DNA from: Buddleja alternifolia
Taxonomy: Eukaryota; Streptophyta; Magnoliopsida; Lamiales; Scrophulariaceae
Assembly: GCA_019426215.1 (NCBI GenBank)
Contig: CM033392.1
Span: 37,868,980-37,932,979 of the forward strand
DNA length: 64,000 nt
Direction of reading: 5' to 3'
How positions within the stretch are numbered: position 1 is the first letter of the stretch; every line of letters starts with the position of its first letter. Position numbers and translations under genes: made by a program. Below are positions 23,216 to 35,350 of this stretch, one piece after another. A model generated the notes under the pieces. It was not told where the DNA came from and did not search any database. It was given only the letters and a program-made list of their open reading frames with translations.

Positions 23216-24141
23216 TGACACGGTAGAACTCTACGCGTTTTTACACAAGAGGACAGATTGTGTGTAGTAATAAAGTGGACAATTAAGTTCAGGATGTCGA
23301 ACCGACAGAGACTTGTCTTTCAATTTTGCAAGAATTTACAGCAAGAACTAAACAAAATGTAATGATAAGGTGATAACTGAATGCAACAAACTTAATGAAT
23401 ATGATTATGAAGTAAAAAGATAAAAGTATATGAGAGAAACGACTAAGACACATGCAATGACATAGATTTACTTGTATCTATATAACTGTTTTCTTCAAGT
23501 TATTAGACTAATGTTGCTATGGTGGAAAATTCCTTAAGAATATTATCACGCGGATCCCTCACTCATGATAACTTACACTAGATTGGTTGTAGCAATCTCT
23601 ACTGCATGCATTAAGAACTAAAATTTTCCCCAGATATATTCAGATCTATCCCTCCAAATAAACACGGCTAACAGCATTCGGCGTATGTAGCTATCCCTAG
23701 CATCAACTAACTTAGATGATATTATGGTTTCCTCTGCATCGTAATTTACTTTTTTCGGAACAGATAAACTAGGCAAAATAGCATGCATATGGTGATCAAG
23801 CATATGAATGGAGTAAAAACACATAAAGCATAACACATAGTAACATCAGAATTAACTCAAATAACAACTTTTATATATTAATCATCATATATCTGGCCTT
23901 GCACGGCCTTAGTCTGACAGAATTAAATCATAGGTACTGAAAAGTAAATAAGAATAACAGTAAATATCCATAAACAAATTATTTTCTCTATTCTAATGAA
24001 CTCCCTCTTGTTGAAGATGAAATCTTGTGATTTTTCTTCTTCTTACTCTCCAAGTCTTGATTATATGGCATAAATCACATATAATTGAACACAAATCATG
24101 CAATTTCATCCAACTAAACCCCGTAAATTTCGACCCTATCA
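23216..24141 (-). repeat. 5' LTR of the Athila-like element, with internal deletion
   Basis: 926 bp. It matches 3897-4738 and then 5078-5153 of the 3' LTR; the intervening part is missing at about 24062. Since the two LTRs are identical at insertion, this deletion arose later. It removed the segment carrying the TTCGAA-type motifs. Confidence 0.87.
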
Positions 24142-24657
24142 CTATATTATTTAATTCTGCATCAAAATCCAATTTTAATCAAAAACTAAATAATATTTTA
24201 TTTAAAAAATCAGCCCGGGTCACCCATGGGTCGACTCCAGGTCCAGTCGGCTTGATCCGTGTGTTAATTAACACACGGGTGGGCAATTGCACGGCAGCCC
24301 AGTTGTCGGGCAATTGGGCTCACAGTTGACCGATGGGCAGCACTGTGCAACCCATCCTTCTCGACAACCCAGCTATCGAGAAGGATGGGCTCACACATTG
24401 AGTCCATTGGGTTTGTGCACGCATAGCAACGGTAATCGCCGGCGGCTTTAGCCACTGAAATTCATAATTTTTATTTTCCATCACATTAAAATTACATAAA
24501 ATCCAATTCTTATTAATTCCTAACGAATAAAAAATAATTCCTCAAGAACATAAAAACGTGAAATCTACATATCTAATGATGCATCGCGAAAAAACTGTAA
24601 ATTATGCATCTAATCCCATATTTACACGTTAATTACATACGTCGAACCCCATGATTT
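24142..24657 (-). other. Leader of copia element A next to its primer-binding site
   Basis: No gene. This is the LTR-proximal leader of element A, cut from the rest (2602-3896) by the gypsy insertion. It is AT-rich to 24210, then GC-rich with strong hairpins (24257-24389), then AT-rich again. This layout is similar to 14542-16300 of the plus-strand copia element. Confidence 0.7.
24257..24389 (-). repeat. Strong palindrome and hairpins in the element A leader
   Basis: 24257-24278 is a perfect 22-bp palindrome. Near 24291-24320, AGCCCAGTTG and CAATTGGGCT pair around TCGGG. Arms 24351-24364 and 24376-24389 form a perfect 14-bp stem with an 11-nt loop. The sequence is a counterpart of the hairpin array at 15314-15547, with different stems. 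Confidence 0.85.
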
Positions 24658-24670
24658 GGCTCTAATACCA
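24658..24670 (-). promoter_or_regulatory. Primer-binding site of copia element A
   Basis: On the minus strand TGGTATTAGAGCC directly follows the LTR. It has one mismatch to the initiator tRNA-Met site TGGTATCAGAGCC. This fixes the LTR boundary at 24672. Confidence 0.9.
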
Positions 24671-24671
24671 C

Positions 24672-26308
24672 TGTTGGCAAAATAAAACGAAAACGCAGCG
24701 AAAATGATGTAATTTAAATTTTTTGGTTTTTCCCAATAAAGGATTAATTCTGGGGTTTTATCATGCATATGTATGATAGAGATATCGATACTTAACGAGT
24801 TGAAGCGAAGTGGTTGGAGAATCACTATTTGAAAATTCTTCTTCGTCTTTCGCGAACTTATCTAGCTGATTGATTGATAATCCGAGTAGTCCAAAAGTGA
24901 TGCCTCTAAATTGTCTTGCCGGAAAAAATTCGAACAGAAAAATTCTCCTCTTCTTGGCAGTGAGGCCAACCGCTAGAGAGAAGAGAGAGGGAGGGTTTTT
25001 CTTCCTTGTGGCTCAAATGTATAACTTATGTTATGACCTAGGTATTAACTAATGTGATATATTAATATCACTTAAGTTATAACCTTGGGCTCAAAAAACA
25101 TATGTTGGACGCCTAGAGGCCGCCCATACTCGGCCATGGAGCACCTCTTGGTGCACCAATTTGAGCTCAGTCCAATCCTTTATTTAATTAATTAATTCAA
25201 TCCAATTAATTAATCTAATTAAATAATAGATGGGATTTTTAATTAATTTTATTTCTCCAAGAAATAATGTATTAATTAATATAAATGAATTAACTTTTTC
25301 TCCAAATAAATAATTCCATTTAATTAATTTTAAGTATCCAATACTTAAAATATTGCCACAAGAAATACATCACATTTTCTTTGGACTTTCCTTTTTAAGT
25401 GTGGCTCTTTCGGTTCATCTATACTTTGCAAGTCCATTCAATGTGGGTAGCACCTAGCCAGTCAAGTGGCCCACATCGTATACCAAATAAGATGAAATGA
25501 TTGGATCATATTACCTTTCCTATTGTAAATACCGTGTGAATGCAAACTCTTCGTTTCCTTATCCCGGTCAAGTGAGAGTAATGATTCAGGTCAAACTCAC
25601 AAACTCGCCTCTATGCTATATTTATAATAAGTCTAGATCAGTGAATTCTTTGGTCAAAAACTTTAAGATCTAACTTACTTATAAATGCATAGGATAATTC
25701 CTCGTTCGCTTTCGAGGGAACGAATCTCATCTTGGATATCAGTTAAGACTACTAATTGCCCATTAGGTTGCAGTTTGAAGTCGACCCCACCAAAGGGTGA
25801 ATTGGGTCTAATTACTCTAATGACAAACCTAATATATCTTCAACTTGATTCCTCAGGTCTAAAGATCAGATACACCTATTACAATTTAATCAATTCTGTC
25901 ATTGACTGTCAAAGAGTGAAAACCAATGTGACAAAATCAATGTGAGTCATGTCTGAGTGCCACTATCTTCATCATTGCACCTTTGATTTGAGTTTTTCAC
26001 TACTTCCTAGTGATTGACGGGCACTTCTCTCGTCAAAACTCATATCATACAAGTTTTGATGATTTTCAATGCCCAATTGGGAATCCTTGACTTGCAGACC
26101 ATTTTAGTGTACAAGTATTGAATTCCTCTAGTGTCTTAGAGAGTTAACTCTTGTGTTCATGGACTTATAGATGATTAAAATATATAAATATCAATATAAT
26201 AGTAAACAACTAAAATGCCTTTTATTAAAAGAATAATAACAATTACAATTTCATAATATCTTTTCTTTCTCTAATCCTCTTATGGTATTTGAGGACATAA
26301 ACCTAACA
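24672..26308 (-). repeat. 5' LTR of copia element A
   Basis: 1637 bp. On the minus strand it starts TGTTAGGTTTATGTCCTCAA and ends at TTTTGCCAACA. It holds the CACC-CTTT-GGTG hairpin (25788-25799), conserved with the other LTRs of this clade. The LTR abuts LINE-related sequence at 26309, so element A seems to have landed in or beside the LINE fragment. The other end lies outside the window, so the target duplication cannot be checked. Confidence 0.88.
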
Positions 26309-26745
26309 ACCTTTCCCATAAAGATCTTTATGGAATTTATATTGGCACTTACCAAATTTTAAACAATTCCATTATATAGACCACATCCGGAGAGACTAAT
26401 GACAAGGCCCAAGAAGATGAGCCCAACGATATCACACCTCAACTTTCGACACAAGCTAAGGGCAAGTCCAAACTAAATAATAATATTGACACTCATAGAA
26501 TGCATGAACAGCAGAATCACTTTCTTGGAGACTCCAGTTCGTATGAAAAGTGACATGGTGCATACTCTCTTTTCGAACAAACTCTATTTTCCAACATTAT
26601 CCAGGAAACACAAAAAAAACCTTGGTGATAGATAATATGGGTAATGGGGACGCCATCATGGCAGAAACTCTTGCTCATGGAGACGTTCAAATGACAAACG
26701 GGATAGGGGGGTCATGCCTCCCCAAGCTATGATTTTCAGTCCTTT
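26309..26745 (+). other. Probable upstream part of the LINE fragment
   Basis: No domain is recognised. The stretch lies directly upstream of the LINE endonuclease in the same orientation and has short open pieces with stops. It may be the end of LINE ORF1 or the inter-ORF region, but I cannot confirm this. Confidence 0.35.
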
Positions 26746-27871
26746 GTGACTTATCTCATTTTTCTTTTAATGAATTGTATTTTTTGGAATCGTAGGGGCA
26801 CCGGAAATCCCTACTTCATCAATTATATGTTGGACTTAATTTGTGTGCATAAGCCAGTTATTTTGTTCCTTATGGAAACACGAGTAAGTGGAGACAAGGC
26901 AGATATTATTATTCAGCGTAGTGCTTTTGATAAAGTGGCGATTGTCAAAACTCATAACTTTGCCGGTGGTATTTGGATGTTTTGGAACTCCATGGAAGTT
27001 GACATTGAACTCGTTGACGCCAATGATCAATGTATAACGGGTATAGTTCGAAAAGTGGGGAATCACACTTGGGTTATATCCGCAATATACGCTAGCCCGC
27101 AACAGCGAACAAGAGACATATTATGGGACTATATCAATGATAAGTCTAAAAATATTATTGGTCCGTGGTTGCTAGCCGGGGATAGGAACGTCATGACAAA
27201 TGATAAAGAGAAGACGGATGGAGCACCGATAGATCTTCATCGATGTCGTAAATTCATTGAATCTATTAACAATTGCAAGCTCGTAGATTTAAAGTTTACG
27301 GGAACTCCATACACTTGGGCGAAGGGTGGAAATTCAACTTTACAAGAGAGACTTGATAGAGCTTTATGTAATAGTAGTTGGCGCCAACTTTTCAGTACGA
27401 CTTCTATCACACACCTCCTCGCATAGACTCTGACCACTCGCCCCTCTTGCTCAAACTTTCGGACGTGCCATACTGAATCAAATAATCATCACTTTCGCTT
27501 ACAATTGGCTTGGCTCACCGACCCTAGCTTCAAACAAGTTGTGTCTAATCATTGGGTCCCTGGAGAACCGAAAGGTATACATAGACAGATTCAAGGGATA
27601 TGGAATAAATTGGGCACATGGAGCAAGGAGATGTTCGGGGACATCTTTAAACGAAAACGAATTTTGAAATCTAGGATCGAGGGTATTCAAAGAGCTCAAA
27701 GAAAAAAAAATTGCAAGTATTTACAAAAACTTGAGGGTAAGTTAATGGAGAAATACCACGACACTCTTTGACAAGAGGAAATTCTATGGAAACAAAAATC
27801 TCGAGTCAAGTGGTTAAAAGCGGGAGATCTCAATACTCACTTTTTTCATATGTCAGCCACTACTCGTCATC
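26746..27871 (+). pseudogene. LINE (L1-type) ORF2 fragment: endonuclease and start of the RT region
   Basis: The frame 26746-27426 encodes an apurinic-type endonuclease as in plant L1 elements: FWNRRGTGNP, FLMETRVSGDKAD, GGIWMFWN, SAIYASPQQR, WLLAGDRNVM, GTPYTWAKGG and LDRALCN. GDRN stands where GDFN is usual. The SDHSPLLLKL motif follows after a one-base frameshift near 27425, and a linker runs to 27871 ([39 protein letters not shown]). Here the CACTA element interrupts it. The target continues at 36913-37012 (RAKIHTLMRDNGNW). The RT proper and 3' end are missing. It is dead. Confidence 0.85.
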
Positions 27872-28165
27872 GACTACTACAAAAATGACCTATGACAGCG
27901 GTTTTCTTGGGCTTATGACAGCGGTTTTAACCGCTGTCATAGGTACCGCTGTTATAGGGGTGGACCTATGACAGCGGTTAAAAAACCGCTGTAATAGGTC
28001 CACCTATGACAGCGGTTCCCTGAACACCGCTGTCATAGGGGGACCCTATGACAGCGGTTTTCAGGGAACCGCTGTGAAAAAACCAAAAAATAAATAAATA
28101 AAGCAGAACCGCTGCCACAGGTGAGAACTGTGGCAGCGGTTCTCCCAGAACCGCTGTCTTTTTTT
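27872..28165. repeat. Left terminal and subterminal repeats of the CACTA element
   Basis: The motif CCTATGACAGCGGTT and its inverse AACCGCTGTCATAGG alternate about a dozen times, forming head-to-head hairpins. The copies near 28105-28165 carry CCACAGGT or GTGGCAGC variants. Such arrays are binding sites for the accessory transposition protein in En/Spm (family knowledge). Confidence 0.88.
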
Positions 28166-28449
28166 CTGTTTTTTTTTTAATTATTTATTGCCCTGTCATG
28201 ATAGTGCCTGTACAGTAATATGCAATGATCCAACCAACAAATTTCAACTAACAACAAAACATATTCAACATAAACAAACATCACCCCAAACTTCAATATT
28301 ACCATCTTTTTCCTCCAACAATAAAATATTATAATCTCCAACGAAATGTACAATCAACTAATTAAATTACTAATGACCTTACGAAATACAATAAATCAAA
28401 TCTCAATTTATAACAAGTCACAATGTACAAAAACTACATTACCTAATTT

Positions 28450-31400
28450 CTAAGGAGCTGCTAAGAAAATGTAACGTGCAACTTTGCAGCGTACTTCATC
28501 AATTTGCTCATCAGTATAGAAGGATTGACAATCCTTAAAGTACTTCAAGATACATGTATATATATAGAGATTAATTGCAAAGTGAAATAACATTTCAATT
28601 ACCTACCAAAGGTTTAATAATTTCAAAAGTAATAGAATTAAGTATATATAAGGATTATGTATAACGATGTTGGGATTATAGATAGTCCGTGGCTAATAAT
28701 CTCTTTCATGAATCTCATAACGAAATAGCCACAATCCACCTCGTTGATCTGCCGGGGGCACTACAAAAGCAATCAAAATTACGTTGTATTAGAAGATGAA
28801 CTTCTATACGAATATATAATCTCATGAAACTAGAAAACGCTAACCTTTATAGTAAACCATTTACAGACCGAGTTTTTGGATTTGTTGGATTGGTTGTTGC
28901 AGTTTGCACGAAATATGTGCACAGCTCTATAAAAAAATATTAAAAACAAGAAAATATGTTAAAAACAAGAAATTATGTGAAATAAATACAATTTTAAAAA
29001 ATATTAAATATAATGGATACATTGATTGAATGAAAAACTTACTGATTGAATTTTAGTATCATATCATCTCGGTATTGCGGCTCACCATGCACAGAATCCA
29101 GATAGTAAACAATCTCTTTAAATGGATTAATTGCAAGCAACAACCAATGACCCCTACAAAGCATTCAAAAGATAAGTTGAAAATTTGTTTTGCGTAGCTA
29201 GTTTTACAAATTAAAGTCGAGTCTTTAGTAGCTCACCCGGTGTTGTAAGGTGCAAGAAATAACTTATTTTGTTGTGTACTCTGCATCATAGCACGTGCTA
29301 TGTACTGCACTTGTTGAACTGACGGGTCTGTTTGAGCAGCTATGGAATGTGGGCTAAGGAACCCGAAACTTGCTTCTTTCCCTTTGGGGATCACGTAGTT
29401 AAACCACAAACACCTAAAATTGAGCATAAAAAATGAATTTCGAGTAACGAAAATAATCGTAGTTTAGATGTAATAAAATAATTAAAAAACTTACTTTATG
29501 TACGCTGTAATGATAGAGGCTCCTATTTCTTTTCTACACAGAAGGTGATAGATCTTCTCCTTCCCAATGAACTCTGTGAATGAAAAATTCATAATGGCTT
29601 CGTCCATGTATATATTGATCAGGGCACCAATCTTCATCATCTTCGTGTACTTTCCCAGAAATACAAGGTCATTAGGGAGTCCTTCTAGTTGAAGATCTGC
29701 ACATATGTCTACTTCACCTGCAGGCTCGGCCACTTGAGATTTTCCTTTGGCAGCTGACCGCTTCGACGTCCCTGACTTACGGTTTCCAGATGATTTGGAC
29801 TGTTTAAGCAAGAAAATAAAATATAAATGTTACACACCAAAGTATATTTAGTAACCTCAAACAAATTGTTATAATTTATTAATGACTAGCTATTAATTAC
29901 ATACCGGTGCAGCAGTGACAATGACAAGACTCGCTGGCCAAGCAACAAAGGTACCCAGAGCATGAGAAATGGAGAATATTTCATCATTAAGAGGGACGGG
30001 CAGGAGTGTATTAGCCTCAACTGCAGTGTCAATGCGCACTTTCACATTGTTGGTGGCTAATTGACAGTTGTGAAGTGTTCTATCAGTCTCTGATCAATTG
30101 TATAGCTGTCCTTTAGTCACCACACGATATGATGGAGATGAAAGTGCTAATTGACATGGAGTGATACCCTACACACACACGTATATATATATATATACAA
30201 CATTATATTAGAAAGTTTTGTATGATTTACAGAAAATAGAGAGTCGCAAGTTGTATGATTAATAAACAAGTTCAAATTTTTACCTCAGGAAGCATCTTAT
30301 AACCTGGTTCTGGGCTGCTATCTTTCAAAGAAATCACGTCATCTTCATGTGGCTGACGCGAGTTAGGGGCTTCCAAAACATCAATTCGTTGTTGCATGGC
30401 AACCATAGTTTCGGAGAGGTTTTTCACTATGTTTCTCAAGTTTTCCATCTCCTTTTCTGAAGCAGGCTTTGGATCCTTAAAATAGTCTCTTTGTGAGACC
30501 CCAAAGCCAACACCCCTAATGCGACCCGGATGCTCTTTCCTTTTAATAGCTTTAGCCAATAGGTCATCTCGACTCGTCACATTTCCACTATGGCTAGTGC
30601 CCTCTTGTGAAATACTCTCCTGTAATGATATATTTTTAAAAATTAAAAAAAATAGTGAACCTTGTGCTTTCAATAGTATTTCAATAAAACAATTAATAGA
30701 GCTAAAATTGCCAATAACTCACCATTTCATTCACCACTCTTCTAACATTTTCGTTATCAATTTGATTTGTCGGATCGGAACGCGAAACCCTCCACACGAG
30801 TGCTCGTGTCACATCTGTACAATCGGATCCCGCATCCCTTCTTTTATTTATCTATATTTTCATTAAAAAATATATGTATGCATTAACATAGAATTATTAT
30901 TAAAAAAATTGTAAGGATTCACTGCTAAATGAACTACATACCTCCATTTGTTCCACAACAACATCTCCAAGACTCCCTTTCCGGTAAGGATATTCAAGGT
31001 TCTTTGCTCTTTCCTGATTGTCCATGCTTATTTTCTGTTTACTACATTATCAAATTATTAGCTAAATATAAACGCAATAACCAACAAATGAAACTGTAAA
31101 TTAAAATGACTAGCTACCTGCCAAGGTTCACCTAAGCGAACCTCTAAAAATGTCGCCCAATCGGCTTGGGATATCTCATATTGTGGAGGTGGGTTGACAT
31201 TAACGTTTCCATCATCATCTTGCACATACTTTCTGCTTATGTAGCTCCTGAAGTTACGTGCTAGCCTCCCAGCTTCTGCTAGTACGTACTTTTGTCGACT
31301 TTCGTCAATATCAAACGCCAACTACAAAAAACAAACAATAAAGTATATAAAATTATAATTTAGAGAATATGATAATACATTAACACTTACAAATATGATA

Positions 31401-31704
31401 ATATCCAAATTACCTTCATCTCATCCCAAATGTTTTTTTTTGTTGCTGACGGGACTTTGCGCCAATTACTCATGGCAATCGACACCTTCTGCCGAACCTG
31501 CACGCCTATATACCCAACAAATATTGATTTGTTGGGGTTAACTGGCTGACCTCTGTCATTCCAGCCGACTGGTAGCCTTATGCCTTTACTTCTGGCATTG
31601 ACAACTTTGTTCATAGCAGAGACACCTCTCCGTATCTCCTTCTCATGACCGCTATCTGATCCATATACATCATCGTCGGGAAAACTACCATCAGGATTTC
31701 AAGC
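28450..31704 (-). CDS. CACTA-borne gene with Ulp1/C48 cysteine peptidase domain, two in-frame stops
   Basis: Exons with GT-AG borders that keep frame: 31704-31414, 31321-31118, 31034-30942, 30851-30723, 30619-30284, 30168-29905, 29799-29495, 29413-29237, 29153-29043, 28926-28845 and 28760-28666, then a last exon of about 28542-28450 whose junction I could not fit in frame. About 725 residues. The N-terminal half resembles plant En/Spm-associated proteins (RKVPSATKKNIWDEMK). A coiled coil lies in exon 5 (LRNIVKNLSETMVAMQQRID). The C-terminus is a Ulp1-type fold: HWLLLAINP gives His, VYYLDSVHG gives Asp and EVDCGYFVMRF gives Cys. Ulp1 peptidases process SUMO or related modifiers; the substrate here is unknown. 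Stops: codon 3 (TGA 31698-31696) and exon 6 (TGA 30096-30094). The peptidase exons are clean. Confidence 0.72.
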
Positions 31705-31973
31705 CATCGACCTACAAAAGACAAATAATACAGAAGTTAGATTCATATAAATTTGGCTGATTCATTTGGCAATAATAATTTTCAAATAGACGTAATAAAT
31801 ACAGAAGTTAGATTCATATAAATTTAGCAGATTCATTTGGCAATAATAATTTTCAAATAGAAGTAATAAATCACAAAATAAACAAAATTATCCTAAACCA
31901 CAAAATAAACAAAATTTAATCCTCAATTAAACATAATTAACCCCCAGCTAAACCAAATTAACCTTAAAATCAA

Positions 31974-34900
31974 TCAACCCCCTATTTCCATAAATTTTCC
32001 ACAAAAATTGGCAAATCTCAAGAATATAAATTTTCTAGCAACTAAGTATAAATATTGAAATAAGTCTATCATACAATTATGAAATAAATTCAAATACCTT
32101 TCATCGTTTTCTTTTTGTCGTTGGCTTAGTAGTCTTTTGCTTCCCATCGGTACGACCATTTTTTTAGTACGGCGACGAACTGACGGATTAATCCATATCC
32201 CCTCTTGGTGATCTTGACGCATATACAATTCATCATCACTTATATCCAAGTCATCGTCACTATCAATTGATTGTGAATCACCTAATGAGATAGGGTTTTC
32301 TCCATCATCTTCACTTTCTTCATAATCACCATCAATACATGTATTTTTGTTTGCCGATAAAACAATGGACCACCTCTTATCAATAGGATCGGTAACAAAA
32401 AATACTTGTTTAGCTTGTGACGCTAAAATGAAAGGTTCATCTTTGTATCCCACCCTTTCAAGGTCTACTCGAGTGAAGCCTATTTCACTATTATAGACAC
32501 CATGTTTATTGTCAACCCACCTACACCCAAATACAGACACCCGAAACCAACTATAATCAAGCTCCCATATACGTTCAATCACCCCGTAATATGATAAATC
32601 GGCATAGATAGGATTATTATCTTTTGCACTTGAGATATGCATTGCTTGAGCTACAAGACTCACACCACTATTCTGCATTGTACTTCATTCGTCTTGGTCT
32701 TTTGTATAGAATGTGCGACCATTTATACGATAACCTGAATAACAAAATACTAGTCTATCCGGACCCATCGACAACCGTGTCAATTTATCTGAAACTGAAA
32801 GCTGTGGATTCTCTTTCTGTTTTTCTTCAAAATGCTTTCGGAACCAATCGATGAAACTCTTATTATGCTCTCTTGAAATCCAACTCTCATTTTTAATTGG
32901 ATTGAATCTCCTAAGTTGGTTCTTATGCTCTTCAACATATGGGTCAACCTCATCGGTGTTATGGAGCACATATAGGTGTGCCTGATCCCTTTGTGTAATA
33001 TGAACACTAACTAATTGTTTTCCCATTAATCCGACTCCTTCTGTTCCCCCTCCCACCACATGAGACTTTGGGAGCTCTGCAACATTAGAATCTGTCAGAT
33101 ACTCTGTGGAAAATGTAATGGCTTCATCAACTATGTACCGTTCAACAATGCAACCTTCCGGTCGACTACGATTTTTCACGTAGCCTTTCAATACCTTCAT
33201 ATAACGCTCAGCCGGATACATAGATCTCATAAAAGCCGGTCCACATAGTTGAGTCTCTCTAACCAAGTGAATGGGTAGATGAGTCATTATATCAAAAAAA
33301 GCAGGTGGAAAATACATTTCAAGCTCACACAAAGTGATGACAATTTGTTTTTGAAGTGCAGGAAATTGCTCAGGATCAAACACCTTGCTCCACATTGCTT
33401 TGAAGAAGAAACACAATTTAGTTATCGTGTCTCTCACCGTTTTTGGCAAAATGGCCCGTATAGCAATTGGTAGAAAATGATCCATGATTACATGACAATC
33501 GTGAGTCTTCAAGTGCTTTAGCTTCAAATCCTTCATTGATACAAGACTGCTAATGTTTGAAGAATACCCTTCTGGAACTTTCACTCCATTAAGAAACTCA
33601 CATAATGTAATTTTTTTTTCCTGGCTAGAGTGTGAGCTGCTGGAGGCAAATAAGTACGTTTCCCCTTATTTGTTGGTGTCAATTTTCCTCTTATCTTCAT
33701 TTCAACCAAGTCTAACCTTGCCTTTACGCCATCCTTTGTCTTTCCGGGCACATTTAGAAGTGTTCCAATGACGCTATCAAATACATTTTTCTCAATATGC
33801 ATTATATCGAGAAAATGTCTAACATGTAAAGACGTCCAATACGGCAACTCAAAGAAAATTGACTTTTTTTTCCATCCAGTTTTTGCAAGGCCACATGCAA
33901 AAGTCTTTCCAAATTTAACCTCCAAGTCTCTTACATTTTCAAACACTTCTTCACCAGTTAAGCACTTAGGAGCTCGACCTTCTTCTATATTCCCATTGAA
34001 AGCTTTCTTCCACCGACGATATCGATGGTTCCGATTTAGCCATCTCCGATGCCCTTGGAATGCATATTTCTGGGAGTGTGTCAATCGATATTGATCTGTA
34101 CTCTTGACACATATGGGGCATCCACATTGGCCATGTACACCATATCCCTCGAGGTTTGCTCTTGGCGAAAAATCATTGATTGTTCCAAATAACATGACTC
34201 TGAGATTAAAATTTTCTTCTCTCAACCCGTCATATACTTGAACACCGGTGTCCCACAACACCTTCAAATCCTCAATTATAGGAATCAAGTAGACATCTAT
34301 ATCATTTCTAGGTTGTTTCGGCCCAGAAATGAGTATAGGCATCATTATATGCTCTCGCTTCATGCATCGCGATGGGGGAAGGTTGTAGATCATCAAAATC
34401 ACCGGCCATGTACTATGTGAGCTACTTTGCAAACCATGAGGGTTCATGCCATCTGTAGCCAATACAAGGCGCAGGTTTCTTGATTCTTCACCAAATTCAG
34501 GGAAATCATCATCAATCTTTTTCCATTGAGGAGAATCTGAGGGATGTCGAATCTTGTCATCTTCAATCCTTTCTTCAAACCTTCTATCAGCATGCCATGT
34601 CAAGTCCTTGGCTAACTCTTTACTACTGTACATGTGCTTAAATCGTGGTATTATAGGCAAATACCACATGGTTTTGACAGGCGTAGATCCATTCTTCTTG
34701 TACCGTGAGGCGCCACATTTTGGACAGGCCTTCAATGATGCATAGTCAATTCTAAATAATACGCAATCATTGAGACAGGCATGTATCCTCTCATATCCCA
34801 TGCCAATTGAGGTTAACATCCGTTTAGCCTCATAAGTACGATTAGGTAATACATTATCCTCAGGTAGCATGCTTTTTAATAAACCAAGCTAGTCTGTGAA

Positions 34901-35350
34901 ACTCTTATCACTCCACCCATTGTTGGCTTTTAACTTGTATAGGTTAAGAACTGTTTTCAATCTCGTGAATTTACTACCACTATACAGTGGTGTCTTTGAA
35001 TCACTTGTCAAATTGTCAAACATTTTAGGACAATTTCGCAAATTCTCCTCAATCACATTTGTCATCTCCTCCAAACGATCAGGCTCATAATCATTCATGT
35101 TGAAATCGTGTGATGGATATGATGTACCACCCAAATCATCCAACGGGACACTGCTTTCACCGTGTCTTGTCCAACGTTTGTAGCTTTTATCAATTCCATT
35201 ACACACCAAATGATCTTCCAACTCACGTGGACTAATTCTCTTTCCAAAACAACAACGTAAACACGGGCAAGTGATCCTAGTTCGATCTGGTGCATGGTCA
35301 ACCGCAAACTTTATGAACTCTTTCACACCTTTCTCATACTGTTACGACAT
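31974..35350 (-). pseudogene. TNP2-type CACTA transposase gene, broken
   Basis: Order on the minus strand: a transposase-associated zinc-binding domain (RITCPCLRCCFGKR, about 35290-35230); the TNP2/Transposase_21 core (34870-33581; KACPKCGASRYKK, LVLATDGMNPHG, PPSRCMKREHIMM, HGQCGCPICV, HFLDIMHIEKNVFDSVIGTL); a DUF4218-type part (33584-32685; LKTHDCHVIMDHFLP, YPAERYMKVLKGYV); and a DUF4216-type part (32678-31974; YYGVIERIWELDY, VFFVTDP). Lesions: TAA at codon 3 (35344-35342), TAG at 34891-34889, a frameshift in an A-run at about 33609-33617, and TGA at 32687-32685. The enzyme would cut the element ends; this copy cannot make it in full. Confidence 0.87.

Larger units (their letters stand above)
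3897..24141 (-). mobile_element. Athila-like Ty3/gypsy LTR retrotransposon with internal deletion and nested insertions
   Basis: Two related LTRs bound it (3897-5153 and 23216-24141), both TG...CA on the minus strand. They are flanked by a perfect 5-bp duplication CTATA (3892-3896 and 24142-24146). On the minus strand the surviving parts run: 5' LTR, primer-binding site, gag (23144-22494), integrase (12099-11014), a third ORF (10340-9267), a long untranslated region and the 3' LTR. Protease, RT and RNase H are missing, lost at the junction around 12099/22494. The third ORF after integrase and the TGGCGCCGTTGCC primer site suggest the Athila/Tat branch (inference from family knowledge). It interrupts the leader of copia element A. 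Confidence 0.87.
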
